Below are positions 1 through 8,300 of a stretch of DNA of 27,414 nt, piece by piece. Position 1 is the stretch's first letter. Each line of letters opens with the position of its first letter. The notes under the pieces are model-generated. The model worked only from the letters and a program-made list of their open reading frames with translations. It was not told the origin of the DNA and did no database searches. Where the stretch lies: IMG/VR virus record IMGVR_UViG_3300014962_000043, positions 1 through 27,414 of that record. One strand, 5' to 3'. This DNA comes from a virus. Both the position numbers and the translations under genes were made by a program.

Positions 1-216
1 GGAACTGAATACTGGCTCAACATCTGGCGCAAAACCGACCGCAATGGGAACGAGTGGTTTAGTGTCGGATTCAGGAAGAAAGAGCAGCGCAGCGGAGGCG
101 GAGGCGGAGGATTCCGGCGCGAGCAACCTCAGTCTCATGGACATTCTGGAGCCGCCAAGCCTGCCGGAAATCAACAGCGTCGGGATGATGGTCCAAACGA
201 CGAAGTCCCGTGGTAA
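1..216 (+). CDS. C-terminal fragment of a small protein with an SSB-like acidic tail (5' end outside window)
   Basis: Frame 1 is open from the first base to a TAA at 214-216, giving 71 residues with no start, so the gene begins upstream of the window. The visible part starts with a compact region rich in aromatic and basic residues (EYWLNIWRK, NEWFSVGFRKKEQ). A Gly-rich linker and a low-complexity R/Q/H/G stretch follow, and the end is acidic and aromatic (DDGPNDEVPW). A basic or aromatic body with a disordered linker and an acidic tail ending in an aromatic residue is how single-stranded DNA-binding proteins end, where the tail recruits partners. Only the tail resemblance is seen; the OB-fold is not in view. 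The stop overlaps the next gene by about 30 nt, which fits a replication/DNA-modification operon. It could equally be an unrelated small phage protein. Confidence 0.6.
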   Translation, partial: GTEYWLNIWRKTDRNGNEWFSVGFRKKEQRSGGGGGGFRREQPQSHGHSGAAKPAGNQQRRDDGPNDEVPW

Positions 217-772
217 GGGCCTAAAGCGCGCCCAGAGCCTTGTGGGCGTCTCTGAGGGCCGTCCAGCGGATGACTTCTACGTCACCCCCAAACGGGCCGT
301 AGAGGCGCTCCTGAGCGTCGAATCATTCGAGGGGATAATCTGGGAGCCCGCCTGCGGGACCGGGGCCATATCGGAAGTTCTGAAGGAATACGGGCACGAT
401 GTTCTGTCCTCTGACCTGTTCGATAAGGGCTACGGGACTCCCAACGCTGACTTCCTGAAAGCAGGAGGGATGTTTGTGGAAAATGTCATCACGAACCCGC
501 CCTTCCGCTACGCTCAGGAATTCGTGGACAGGGCTTTGGACCTCACCACCGGCAAGACCGCTATGTTGTTGAAACTGGCCTTCCTAGAAGGCCGGAAGCG
601 CAGCGCCTACTTGCAATCCACGCCCCTGAAGAACGTCTGGGTGTTCTCACAGCGGCTGAAGATGAGCCGGGATGGCAATGAGGATGCGTACAAGAATGGC
701 GGGATGATCGCCTTCGCTTGGTTCGTCTGGGAGCATGGGTATGAAGGCCGCCCCATGATCGGGTGGGTATGA
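185..772 (+). CDS. Phage N6-adenine-type DNA methyltransferase (NPPF motif)
   Basis: The 195-residue product looks like a class I SAM-dependent DNA methyltransferase that would modify adenine in phage or host DNA. Residues 54-60 (EPACGTG) form the SAM-binding motif I, with an acidic strand end at SSDLFD (75-80). Residues 104-107 (NPPF) are the catalytic motif IV of N6-adenine/N4-cytosine enzymes. A DDFYVTP box just before motif I is common in short phage methyltransferases. The frame is open further upstream to an ATG at 44, but that extension is low-complexity sequence out of frame with the preceding gene. The conserved fold needs only ATG 185 or 188, so I chose 185; no strong ribosome-binding site marks either. 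No target-recognition domain is visible, so it may be non-specific or a small Dam-like enzyme. Its stop overlaps the HNH start as ATGA. Confidence 0.8.
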   Translation: MMVQTTKSRGKGLKRAQSLVGVSEGRPADDFYVTPKRAVEALLSVESFEGIIWEPACGTGAISEVLKEYGHDVLSSDLFDKGYGTPNADFLKAGGMFVENVITNPPFRYAQEFVDRALDLTTGKTAMLLKLAFLEGRKRSAYLQSTPLKNVWVFSQRLKMSRDGNEDAYKNGGMIAFAWFVWEHGYEGRPMIGWV

Positions 773-1122
773 CCCGGCGGCGCACCATCACGACCAAGGA
801 CAGGGTTGCCCTGTTCCAGTCCCGTGGAGGCATCTGCCATATCTGCGGCGGCAGGATCAATGTCGGGGAAAAGTGGGAACTGGAACACCGGATTCCCCTT
901 CAACTTGGCGGCGATGATGAAGAACACAACTGGGAGTTGGCCCACGTCAAGTGCCACAGGGATAAGACGAAAGTCGATGTGGGACAGATAGCCAAAGCCA
1001 AGCGTCGAGAAGCCCGGCATCTGGGGGCCAAAATCAGCAAGTCCCCTATGCCCTACGGACGCGGTAGCAAGTGGAAGCGTAAGATGGATGGAACCGTAGT
1101 GAGGAGAGATGAAGATGTCTGA
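769..1122 (+). CDS. HNH endonuclease
   Basis: The 117-residue product has a canonical HNH (beta-beta-alpha-metal) nuclease core. CHIC at residues 23-26 and C62-H63 can form the structural zinc site. EHRIPL (39-44) supplies the first catalytic His, NWEL at 54-57 the central Asn, and KCHRDKT the last His. A basic C-terminal tail (residues 75-107) probably contacts DNA. ATG 769 overlaps the methyltransferase stop (ATGA) and has a G-rich GGGTGGGT stretch just upstream. A GTG at 763 is an alternative start. HNH proteins of this size occur in phages as packaging cofactors beside terminase genes or as free-standing homing or nicking nucleases. Here no terminase is adjacent; the partner gene is a methyltransferase, so a modification-linked nuclease role is possible but unproven. 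Confidence 0.9.
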   Translation: MTRRRTITTKDRVALFQSRGGICHICGGRINVGEKWELEHRIPLQLGGDDEEHNWELAHVKCHRDKTKVDVGQIAKAKRREARHLGAKISKSPMPYGRGSKWKRKMDGTVVRRDEDV

Positions 1123-1453
1123 AAACCAGAATCCGTTTCAGTTTATGGGCGAATCGCAAACAAATGAAATGGCAATCATCTTTGCCTTGGCTGACTTCCT
1201 CGCGGGAGAAATGCGGTCAATGTCCGAAAAGTTTGCGGATATCGCCAAACCGCAACTTAAGGAAATCGGCACGGACGGCCTGTCCACCCAGCAGATCAGC
1301 ACCGCCCTTATGATCATCATTGGGTTCCTGAACTCAAATGCTACAAGCGATGAATACGATATGATGGAGAAGGTCTTCAAAATAATTTTGGACCAGACGA
1401 GAAACATATCCCTCACCCCGGCCCCGCCCACAGATACCGACACCATCAACTGA
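1115..1453 (+). CDS. Hypothetical phage protein, largely helical
   Basis: I do not recognise this 112-residue protein. It is predicted mostly helical by eye, with an amphipathic segment around residues 17-50 (ADFLAGEMRSMSEKFADIA) and a second hydrophobic helix (STALMIIIGFLNSN). It ends in a Pro/Thr-rich tail (TPAPPTDTDTIN). I chose ATG 1115 over ATG 1109 because a GAGGAG ribosome-binding site at 1101-1106 sits 8 nt from 1115 but only 2 nt from 1109. The start overlaps the HNH stop, and the next gene begins 7 nt after its TGA, so it belongs to the rightward operon. No catalytic motif is visible. A small regulator or accessory DNA-metabolism protein is conceivable, but nothing in the sequence decides it. 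Confidence 0.65.
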   Translation: MSENQNPFQFMGESQTNEMAIIFALADFLAGEMRSMSEKFADIAKPQLKEIGTDGLSTQQISTALMIIIGFLNSNATSDEYDMMEKVFKIILDQTRNISLTPAPPTDTDTIN

Positions 1454-1460
1454 GGCGGCC

Positions 1461-1733
1461 ATGAACGAAACTTACAAGAAGGTTCTCTGGGACAAGACCG
1501 CCAACTCTATAGAGAAGAACATCATGCTGATGATTCTCCTAAAGTATGAGGGCATGTCTTTCTCAGGGAATCAAGCAGAGATGGCTGAGGATTTCGGCGT
1601 CTCTGTAGCAACTCTCAGGCGGGCGCTTGCCAGCTTGAAGCGCTTGGGGTGGGTCACATCAAAGCGGATTTATACGGCAGGCACCCACAACCTTAGACAC
1701 GTTGATGGGTGCCTGTACCATATCACCCTTTGA
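1461..1733 (+). CDS. Small winged-helix DNA-binding protein
   Basis: The 90-residue product reads as one winged helix-turn-helix domain. Helices follow around residues 14-30. The recognition helix-turn-helix is at residues 38-62 (AEMAEDFGVSVATLRRAL), and a wing-like GWVTSKRIYTAG segment leads to the C-terminus. The arrangement resembles the N-terminal HTH of phage replication-initiation proteins and GntR/MarR-type regulators. No effector or helicase-loader domain follows, so it is probably a stand-alone regulator or origin-binding factor. A TGAGGCGGCC stretch precedes ATG 1461. It is the last gene of the rightward group, and its final codons overlap the stop of the convergent late operon (1723-1733). 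An exact inverted repeat lies inside its 3' coding end and could be its own operator or a junction structure. Confidence 0.75.
   Translation: MNETYKKVLWDKTANSIEKNIMLMILLKYEGMSFSGNQAEMAEDFGVSVATLRRALASLKRLGWVTSKRIYTAGTHNLRHVDGCLYHITL
1678..1715. repeat. Perfect 10-bp inverted repeat at the convergent gene junction
   Basis: CAGGCACCCA at 1678-1687 is exactly complementary to TGGGTGCCTG at 1706-1715, with an 18-nt spacer. It lies in the last codons of the winged-helix gene and just beyond the stop codon of the opposing late operon (1723-1725). It would form a GC-rich hairpin in either transcript. No T-run follows on either strand, so it is not a standard intrinsic terminator. A bidirectional transcription barrier or a protein-binding palindrome are the alternatives. 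Confidence 0.6.
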
Positions 1734-4700
1734 GAACAGGGGCCGTCTTGGCGATGCGCAGAGCCTGCACGACAATATCATCGGGGGTATGAAGCACGCG
1801 CTTTGTCTCCCCGTCCATAGCCCGCTTGGCGGCTTTAAACATCTTGTCTACCTCAGGAATCCTGCCGCCCGTAGCCCTTTTGATAGAAGCCTCTTTGGCC
1901 TTGTTTCTTAGACGCTTTGTTATATCGCGACCGAATTGTTCCGCTGCCGGAAGCGTCGAGCTTACCAAATTCTGCACACCACGGCCCGGATTGCCCCCGG
2001 CTACGTTAACCGCCGCTAAAGAGGCCTGAGATATGGGTGATGGTGCCATATCCGCTGTATTGTATGCTCCATAAAGACGCTGCGATGTGCTTTCTGGAGT
2101 AGCCTCGCGAGCCATTCGCTTGACACTTGGCGGAACGATGGCCGAGTAGTTTGGGTTGTTGAATTCGGCCTGAAGTTGCTCTGGCGATGCGCGCCCGGCT
2201 TCATATTCGCTTTTGAGCCATGCGCGATAATCACGCTGCATGTTTCCTACGTTCTGAATGTCCTGAGCGGAAGACCGTACCCGACCAACATTCTCAGCGA
2301 CAGACCGATCGTCCCCACCAAAGTTAGGGGGGAATCTTCCTTCGGCTTTAGGTCCTTTCAGAAAAGAAACCCACCCACCTTCATCATAACCCTGAACATC
2401 TCCACCTTCGGCCTTGGTGATGTCTTCCTCATTCGGGTCAAATGACTCAGCGTTGATGGACTTCACTTGAGACGGATGAAAAACAACATAACTGTCTGAC
2501 CCCTTGTCCTCGTATTTGTTACGATAGACAAGGCCATCATAGCCCTCTTGCTTGGCTTGCGCGACAGCATCTGACCAATCATGGCCCTGATCCGTAACGC
2601 GTTTTGGATTCTTGATGTTCAGATATGCTGCTGTCATGTTCCCCATTTCTTCTGGGGATTGATCTATGTCCGAATACTGTTCCTGCGCAAAGTTTTCCGC
2701 GTGGCGCTTGGCGTGTTCCTTGGACGGAAAGCCCTCTTCATTTAGTTCTGCGGAATCTGTCCCATCGCCCGCAAACCAATGCCATTTACCATCAGCATCT
2801 TGGTCGTATTGAACGCTCTTGATGAAGTCATCAACAGGCTTGCCATAGGCTCTTTCTGTCGCTGCTTGTTTGGTCCCAAAATGCATGCCGTGAGGCCCTA
2901 CGTCAGGGACCTTATGTTCATTTTCAGAGAAATCACCATGGTGATGAACAATCAGAGGTTTGTTCTCTTTATCACGAACCTTACTGTCCTTGTGCCATTC
3001 TGTAAGTTTATCATTGCGCGATGGAGCGACACCGGCCATTTGCTTCAGGCCGTTTGTTGCCTCGTCAATAGCGCCGCCGTCAGCCATGCCCTGCATCGCA
3101 TTAGCGAGAAGGCCTTGTGTGGCGGAATGGATATCCCTGTTGCGCACATCGCTCTTGCGGACAGAGCCGCCATTGGCGAACTGAGGTAGATTGCCAGCCG
3201 CAATGCCGGTGGCCATCGGCACCCTTCCAGCCGTAGACAAAGCAAACTCACCCAAAGACCGGCGCAGAGACGGATTCTGGGCAATCATCTGCATCACATC
3301 CCGGAAGTCATTCGGGTCCTGCGATGAAATTTTTTCCCACATCCGCTGGGCGTATCTCTCGCCCATCTTCTGGTTGCTCCATAGGCCAAGCCAACGAGCC
3401 GCAGCCGCAGGAGCGCTGAAGATGCCCCACAACAGAGCCCGGACTTCTTGCCCTGCCCCCGGCGTGGCGCGCATCTTCGCTACATCCTTAGCTACTTGAG
3501 AAATCATATTCTCAGTGTGGATATAGCGCTGGAGGTTCTCCATGTTCTTCGGCATCAGGATGCTTTCCATCGCATCCCGGATGTACGGAGTTTTGAGATA
3601 GCTTTCCAACTTGGCGGCATTGATCTGCCCCGGCTGTGAACGGGACTGAGCGCGGGCCAGAAGATCAGTCAGGAGACCATGCTGAGCAAGTTCACGCTCT
3701 TCCGGCGACATATACTTGGCCTTTGAAGCAAGCGCCGCCGCATCCCGTGCGTTGTTCACTTTCTTCAGAAGGTCAGTTCCAAACTGCAAGGCAGTCCGCT
3801 GGTCAGAGAAATCTGAGTATTTGGCGCGGGTTTCCGCATAGAGCGGGTTGTAAAACTTGCCCTTAGGATCAGTCAGGGCATCGAGAATCTCGCGACGAGC
3901 GCCAGAAAGCCCCTTGGCGCTATCGCCCTTCGGGGTAAATTCCGCCCCATACCGCCCCTCAATGACATTGTTTAGGTTCCGTTGGAGTTTGTCGAGATAA
4001 GGAATATCGACACGGTTCCTGAACGCAACCGCCCATTCAGGCATATTGGTGCCTGCCACAGTCGGCGTAAACTTCAATCCCGTCTTTGGATCAATCCGCT
4101 CTACCGGGCGGAAGGGAGACATAAAGCTGGCGGGATCACGGCCTTGAAGCGCCATCGAATCCCGGATTTCGTTTTCAGTTTCAACAACCGCCTTACGGAA
4201 CGACGGGCTTTTCAGCCAAAAATCCCATGACCGGTCCCACGACCCAGAACCAACACCCGGCTGGAGAACCTGAGCGTAGCGTTGATCGGACTGTTGCTTA
4301 GCCAGATTCACCGCGCGCTGATTCAGTTCGACCGGGTTCTCCGCCGTCCCGCGCATGCGGGTGATAAAATCCTCAAACCGCTCGTTCTGGCTCTGGAGAC
4401 GCTGCATCGTATGCGTCTGCCAGTCTTGCAGAATCTCCGGGTTTTTCTTCAGCGCCTTGGCCGCCTCATTGCGGAAGTTCTGGCCATACATGTCCATGAC
4501 CGCGACCGGCTGACCACGATTCAGGGCATCCATGACATCGGCAGGAGCCATGCGGACATCGCCTGCCGCCATATCTTTCTGGGCGGCCTGACCAAGGCGA
4601 TTCCACTGCGCGTTATCGGTGCGCCCAAAAGTCTTCACCCAGTCAGGGGCAACAGCCTGATACGCTTTGCCTATACCAAGACCAGCAGCGCCCAGCCCAG

Positions 4701-5385
4701 CACCAAGCCCGCCACCAAGGACAGCCGCTTGCCCAATGCCGGTCTTTTCGCTTTCAGGCTGGGTGCCAAATAGTTTCTCGCCCGCAGCAGTAGCCGCGCC
4801 ATATCCAGCGCCTTCCGCGCCATAGCCTGCGATCTTGGCGGCAGTCTGACCCACCGTGCCAGCGCCACGCGCCGCAGCAGCCGTTCCAGCAGCCGCCCCA
4901 AGCCCCGTGGGAAGGGTTGCAATAGCTCCAGTCACCTGCCCGGCCAGACCAGCAATCTTGTGCCCAGTGCCCTCAGAATAAGCCCGGCGGAGCGCTTCGT
5001 CCTCAGCCCGAAGCTGTTCATAGCGTTCGCCAAAGGTCTTGCCTTCGCCCTTGCCAAGGCCCGCCAGAACAGCGCGGCTTGCGGCTTCACCCGCCGGTCC
5101 AATGAAAGGGATATCTCCAACGCCGCGAGCAAACGCAGTAGCGTATCCGCCTGTCAGTCCGCCCTTGACCTCTTCTCTAGCGCGAGGCAGGAGGCCCTGA
5201 ACTTTCTCTTCATAAGCACGTTCAGCTTCGGCCTCTTTGGTTGGCGGCTTCCCGCCTTTTGTTGGGTCACCAAAAATACTTTCCAAACTTTGCGGTTCAG
5301 AAGGTTTCTCAGGTTGCGCCCCCGTTGTAGGCTTAGCTCCGCCCGGAGCGCCGAACATTTTCTCCAGATCGAATTGATCGGCCAT
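1723..5385 (-). CDS. Giant internal-virion/ejection-type protein with embedded ADP-ribosyltransferase-like domain
   Basis: The 1220-residue multidomain protein is the last gene of the late operon. A charged N-terminus (1-75) precedes a long Ala/Gly-rich, weakly hydrophobic region (about 140-240), as in phage proteins that enter or cross membranes during DNA ejection. Residues 250-720 are mostly helical and charged. Two GG linkers follow (QFANGGSV at 735, GMADGGAI at 766). Residues 795-988 resemble ADP-ribosyltransferase domains of polyvalent proteins: SKVRDKENKPLIV, then HHHG, then MHFGT, AYLNIKNP, GYDGLVYRN and SYVVFHPSQVKSI. Residues 1061-1115 form a module shared with the 493-residue protein encoded at 9438-10919. 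GGAGG lies about 6 nt before ATG 5385, and the gene starts 2 nt after the preceding stop. Placement and composition suggest a virion protein delivered into the host; the exact role is inferred. Confidence 0.8.
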   Translation of the reverse strand: MADQFDLEKMFGAPGGAKPTTGAQPEKPSEPQSLESIFGDPTKGGKPPTKEAEAERAYEEKVQGLLPRAREEVKGGLTGGYATAFARGVGDIPFIGPAGEAASRAVLAGLGKGEGKTFGERYEQLRAEDEALRRAYSEGTGHKIAGLAGQVTGAIATLPTGLGAAAGTAAAARGAGTVGQTAAKIAGYGAEGAGYGAATAAGEKLFGTQPESEKTGIGQAAVLGGGLGAGLGAAGLGIGKAYQAVAPDWVKTFGRTDNAQWNRLGQAAQKDMAAGDVRMAPADVMDALNRGQPVAVMDMYGQNFRNEAAKALKKNPEILQDWQTHTMQRLQSQNERFEDFITRMRGTAENPVELNQRAVNLAKQQSDQRYAQVLQPGVGSGSWDRSWDFWLKSPSFRKAVVETENEIRDSMALQGRDPASFMSPFRPVERIDPKTGLKFTPTVAGTNMPEWAVAFRNRVDIPYLDKLQRNLNNVIEGRYGAEFTPKGDSAKGLSGARREILDALTDPKGKFYNPLYAETRAKYSDFSDQRTALQFGTDLLKKVNNARDAAALASKAKYMSPEERELAQHGLLTDLLARAQSRSQPGQINAAKLESYLKTPYIRDAMESILMPKNMENLQRYIHTENMISQVAKDVAKMRATPGAGQEVRALLWGIFSAPAAAARWLGLWSNQKMGERYAQRMWEKISSQDPNDFRDVMQMIAQNPSLRRSLGEFALSTAGRVPMATGIAAGNLPQFANGGSVRKSDVRNRDIHSATQGLLANAMQGMADGGAIDEATNGLKQMAGVAPSRNDKLTEWHKDSKVRDKENKPLIVHHHGDFSENEHKVPDVGPHGMHFGTKQAATERAYGKPVDDFIKSVQYDQDADGKWHWFAGDGTDSAELNEEGFPSKEHAKRHAENFAQEQYSDIDQSPEEMGNMTAAYLNIKNPKRVTDQGHDWSDAVAQAKQEGYDGLVYRNKYEDKGSDSYVVFHPSQVKSINAESFDPNEEDITKAEGGDVQGYDEGGWVSFLKGPKAEGRFPPNFGGDDRSVAENVGRVRSSAQDIQNVGNMQRDYRAWLKSEYEAGRASPEQLQAEFNNPNYSAIVPPSVKRMAREATPESTSQRLYGAYNTADMAPSPISQASLAAVNVAGGNPGRGVQNLVSSTLPAAEQFGRDITKRLRNKAKEASIKRATGGRIPEVDKMFKAAKRAMDGETKRVLHTPDDIVVQALRIAKTAPVLKG
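2422..3003 (-). other. ADP-ribosyltransferase-like domain (residues 795-988 of the 1220-residue protein)
   Basis: The segment order matches the ART fold found in phage and mobile-element polyvalent proteins. It has an SKVxDxxxKPLxV opening, a His-Gly motif (residues 814-817), a G-x-HFGT strand with AA-x-x-R (833-845), and AYLNIKNP (920-927). These are followed by EGYDGLVYRN (947-956) and a closing SYVVFHPSQVKSI (965-977). In the family the His-Gly motif usually reads YHGT and helps bind NAD; here it is HHHGDF, so activity is uncertain. Borders are estimated by eye. Confidence 0.65.
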
Positions 5386-5387
5386 GA

Positions 5388-8300
5388 TCAGCCTCCGAAG
5401 GCATAGCGGGACAGGTTATCAATACCAAAATACTTCTTGGCGTAGGCGTCAAACGCCTCACGCTTGATCTGACCATTTTGAAGCATGGTCAGCGGATTGC
5501 CCTGCGGCGACCGAAGCGCGAGAATCTTCTCAATCGCCTGTTTGTCTTGGAGATACCGTTCCTGCGGGACAACAGCGCGGAACACATCCTCCGCATTACG
5601 GCCCGCATTGTTGGAATAGTCTCCATACAGGCTGTAAATCTGCGCACGATCCATGTTGCGCTTGTTGGCAACGATCAGATCGGCGGTCAGGCTACGCGCC
5701 GTTTCTGCCGTCATGCCCGCGCTAGGATATGCTTTGGACAGGGTCTGGAGCCAAACTGCGGCCTCACGGCCAAGACCACGCTGTTCTTTTTGAGTGCTAA
5801 GCGTGCCCAGCTTGTCCAGCATTTCCTTTGAGGACATCGCGCCATTCACGCCAGCATCCACACCAAAGGATTTTGCAAATGTGTTGATGTAGTTCGCGAC
5901 CTGATAGCGCAATTCAGATGCTGCGCCGGGGGTCAGGGGACCAGATGCCGGAAGCCCAGAAATCGCCTTGGACAAAGCCGCCAGATCGTTCAGGGAGTTG
6001 GTTGCGGCCTTACCCTCGCGCTGAGCCTCGCCATTGATCTCAGCATATTCCTTCTGAAGCTGAGGACCATTGGTGCCCCATGCCTTCTGACTGATTTCTT
6101 CGCCCATCTTGCGCATCACATCTAGCTTCTGCTGGGCGGTTTCTCCGCCATGCAAAGGCGCGAAGTTGAAGACGCGCTTTTCGGTTTCCGTCTGCGCGCC
6201 GCCGGGAGCAGGAGCGCCGGTCGCTGTCGGAGCCTGCGGAGCCGTAGGAGCGCCGGGAGCCGTCGTGGGAGCCGCGCCACCGGGGCCGGGGACAATCGTC
6301 TCGCCGCCAGCCGCAGGCATTTTCGGAACTTCGATTTTGACGCCGCCTTCCGGGGTAGCCGTAAAACGAGCATATCCGCCGGGGCCGGGGATGAACTGGC
6401 CAGCAACAGCGCCCTGCTCTTCTTTTTTGGCCGCCGCACGAGTCTGCTCAGTGCCAGCTTGCGTCGAGGCAGCTTCACGCTGGCTCTTCTGAGCATCCAA
6501 CAACGTGCGAGCATAGGTATCGGCAGCCGCCGCCAGACCCACGCCCGGGCGGCCCGGAGTGCCAGCAAATTTCAGCGAGGCCTGAATGAAGGCCAGACGC
6601 TGCTCCGGCGTCATGGCAATGCCAAGCATACCGAACAGCCCTTCCTTAGTGGCGCGTGACTGAATCGGAATGCGCGCTTCATCGGGTGAGGCCGGAACGC
6701 GAGTGGTCTGTGCCGGGGCCTGAGCCTGCTGCACGCCTTGAGGGGCCTGCGGAGCCGCCCCAGCAGCGCCTTGACCGCCCATAGGACGGTTCAAAAAGTT
6801 AAAGACTTCGGAAGCAGTGCGGGGGGAGCCGTCGCGGTTGAAAAATACGTTGCGATTGGCGGCAACCTGATCAGGCTGAGCCAACGCCGTAGCCGGGCCG
6901 TTCGGGTTTTCCTGCATGCCCTTGATGAAGCGGGGACCGCCACCAGCACCAAGGAACCAAGACATATAGAGGTTTTGGTTGTTGGGTTCGATGCCTTGAG
7001 ATTGAAGCACACGCGCGAGTTCCTTGCGATGAGCCTCTGCCACGCGGGGATCATTTTTGCTTGCGCCCTCAAGCTCAGGATTCCGGGCAAGAACACCGCG
7101 ATAGGTTGCATCAGTAAATTGATAAAGCCCGCTTGCGCTGCTTTTCGGATTGCGCGCATTGGCATCTCCACCGCTTTCGCGCGGGGTGATGTAGCTAAGG
7201 AAGTCTGATTGACGCGGAGCCTGAGGAACAGGCTTGGTGAGGTCCAAAGGCTGACGCTCAACGTCAGTCTCAGCAGGGCCGCCATCAGCGAGGTGAATAC
7301 GGCCACCATGCGCAGCGCCAAGGATGCCAGAAGCCGCCTCAGCCTCTTCTTGAGGCGTCAAACCCGACATGCCAGCCCCTGCGCGAGACTGAGCCTGCTG
7401 AGCGAGGTCTTCCTTCGTCTGCATCCCATAGTCAAAGTTAAAAGGATTCACAGTGCCGCCAGCCGCATACAAATTGCTGAGGTCAGCAGTGCCTTCCGGG
7501 GTCGTGTTCGTCGTATCTGTCCCGACCGGCTCGACGCCAACGGGGGCCTGCGGGCCAAGCTGACGAGGCGCAGCCGCCTGAGGCTGGGCGGGCTTGGTCC
7601 CCATCATCGACTTGATGTTCTTGACCATGCTGTCAAGGCTATCGTCCTTGGCCATCTGCGGCTGCTGGGGCGGCTTGAACCCACCCTGACTCTGCATGGG
7701 CGCAGGGACGTATGACTGAGCCTGCATGCCAGCAATCGGGCTCATGCCGAGGACGCCGGGGACGCCACCATCCGCCATGTGCGGGATAGCCGCTTCCTTG
7801 GTTGCCGCCTGATAATCAACGGTTTTAATGCCGCCAAAGTCATGCACGGCCTCAGGCTTCACATGCTCGACTTCTTGAGCCATCAGGCCAAGTTGAGTTT
7901 GGCTAGGGTCTTGGCCTTTGAGATTGTAAGAATAGATATTTTGGCCGTCATTCGTCTTGCCAACTTGCTGTATATTTTCTTTTAGGCGCTCATCCGAAAC
8001 AGGAAAGCCAATAGCCGCAAGGCCGCCCATCAAAGAACTGCCAAGGCCACCAATGCCCCCGGAGCCGCCCATAGCGCCAAGCGCGCCGCCAAAACCGAGA
8101 AGCTGGTTGAACATGCTGGGCTGAGCCGCAGTCGTGGTGGTCGTGCCGCCAAGAGAACTGGCCGCGCCACTCATCAATCCGCCAAACCAGTTTGCAAGGT
8201 TGTACGGATACTGCTGCTGATTCAAGAACTGCTGATAGGCGGTGCTGAGTCCAGCCTGACCAAGTTGACGTTCCAGCCCACCATACCCAAGCTGCGCGCC

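Noticed and set aside
44-184. Long N-terminal extension of the methyltransferase from ATG 44
   Set aside because: It is low-complexity A/E/S/G sequence overlapping the in-frame end of the preceding gene, and the conserved fold starts after residue 48 of that extension.
4282-5406. Several + strand frames over 80 residues opposite the 1220-residue gene
   Set aside because: No recognisable motifs; they lie fully antisense to a protein with assigned domains and have no ribosome-binding sites that stand out.
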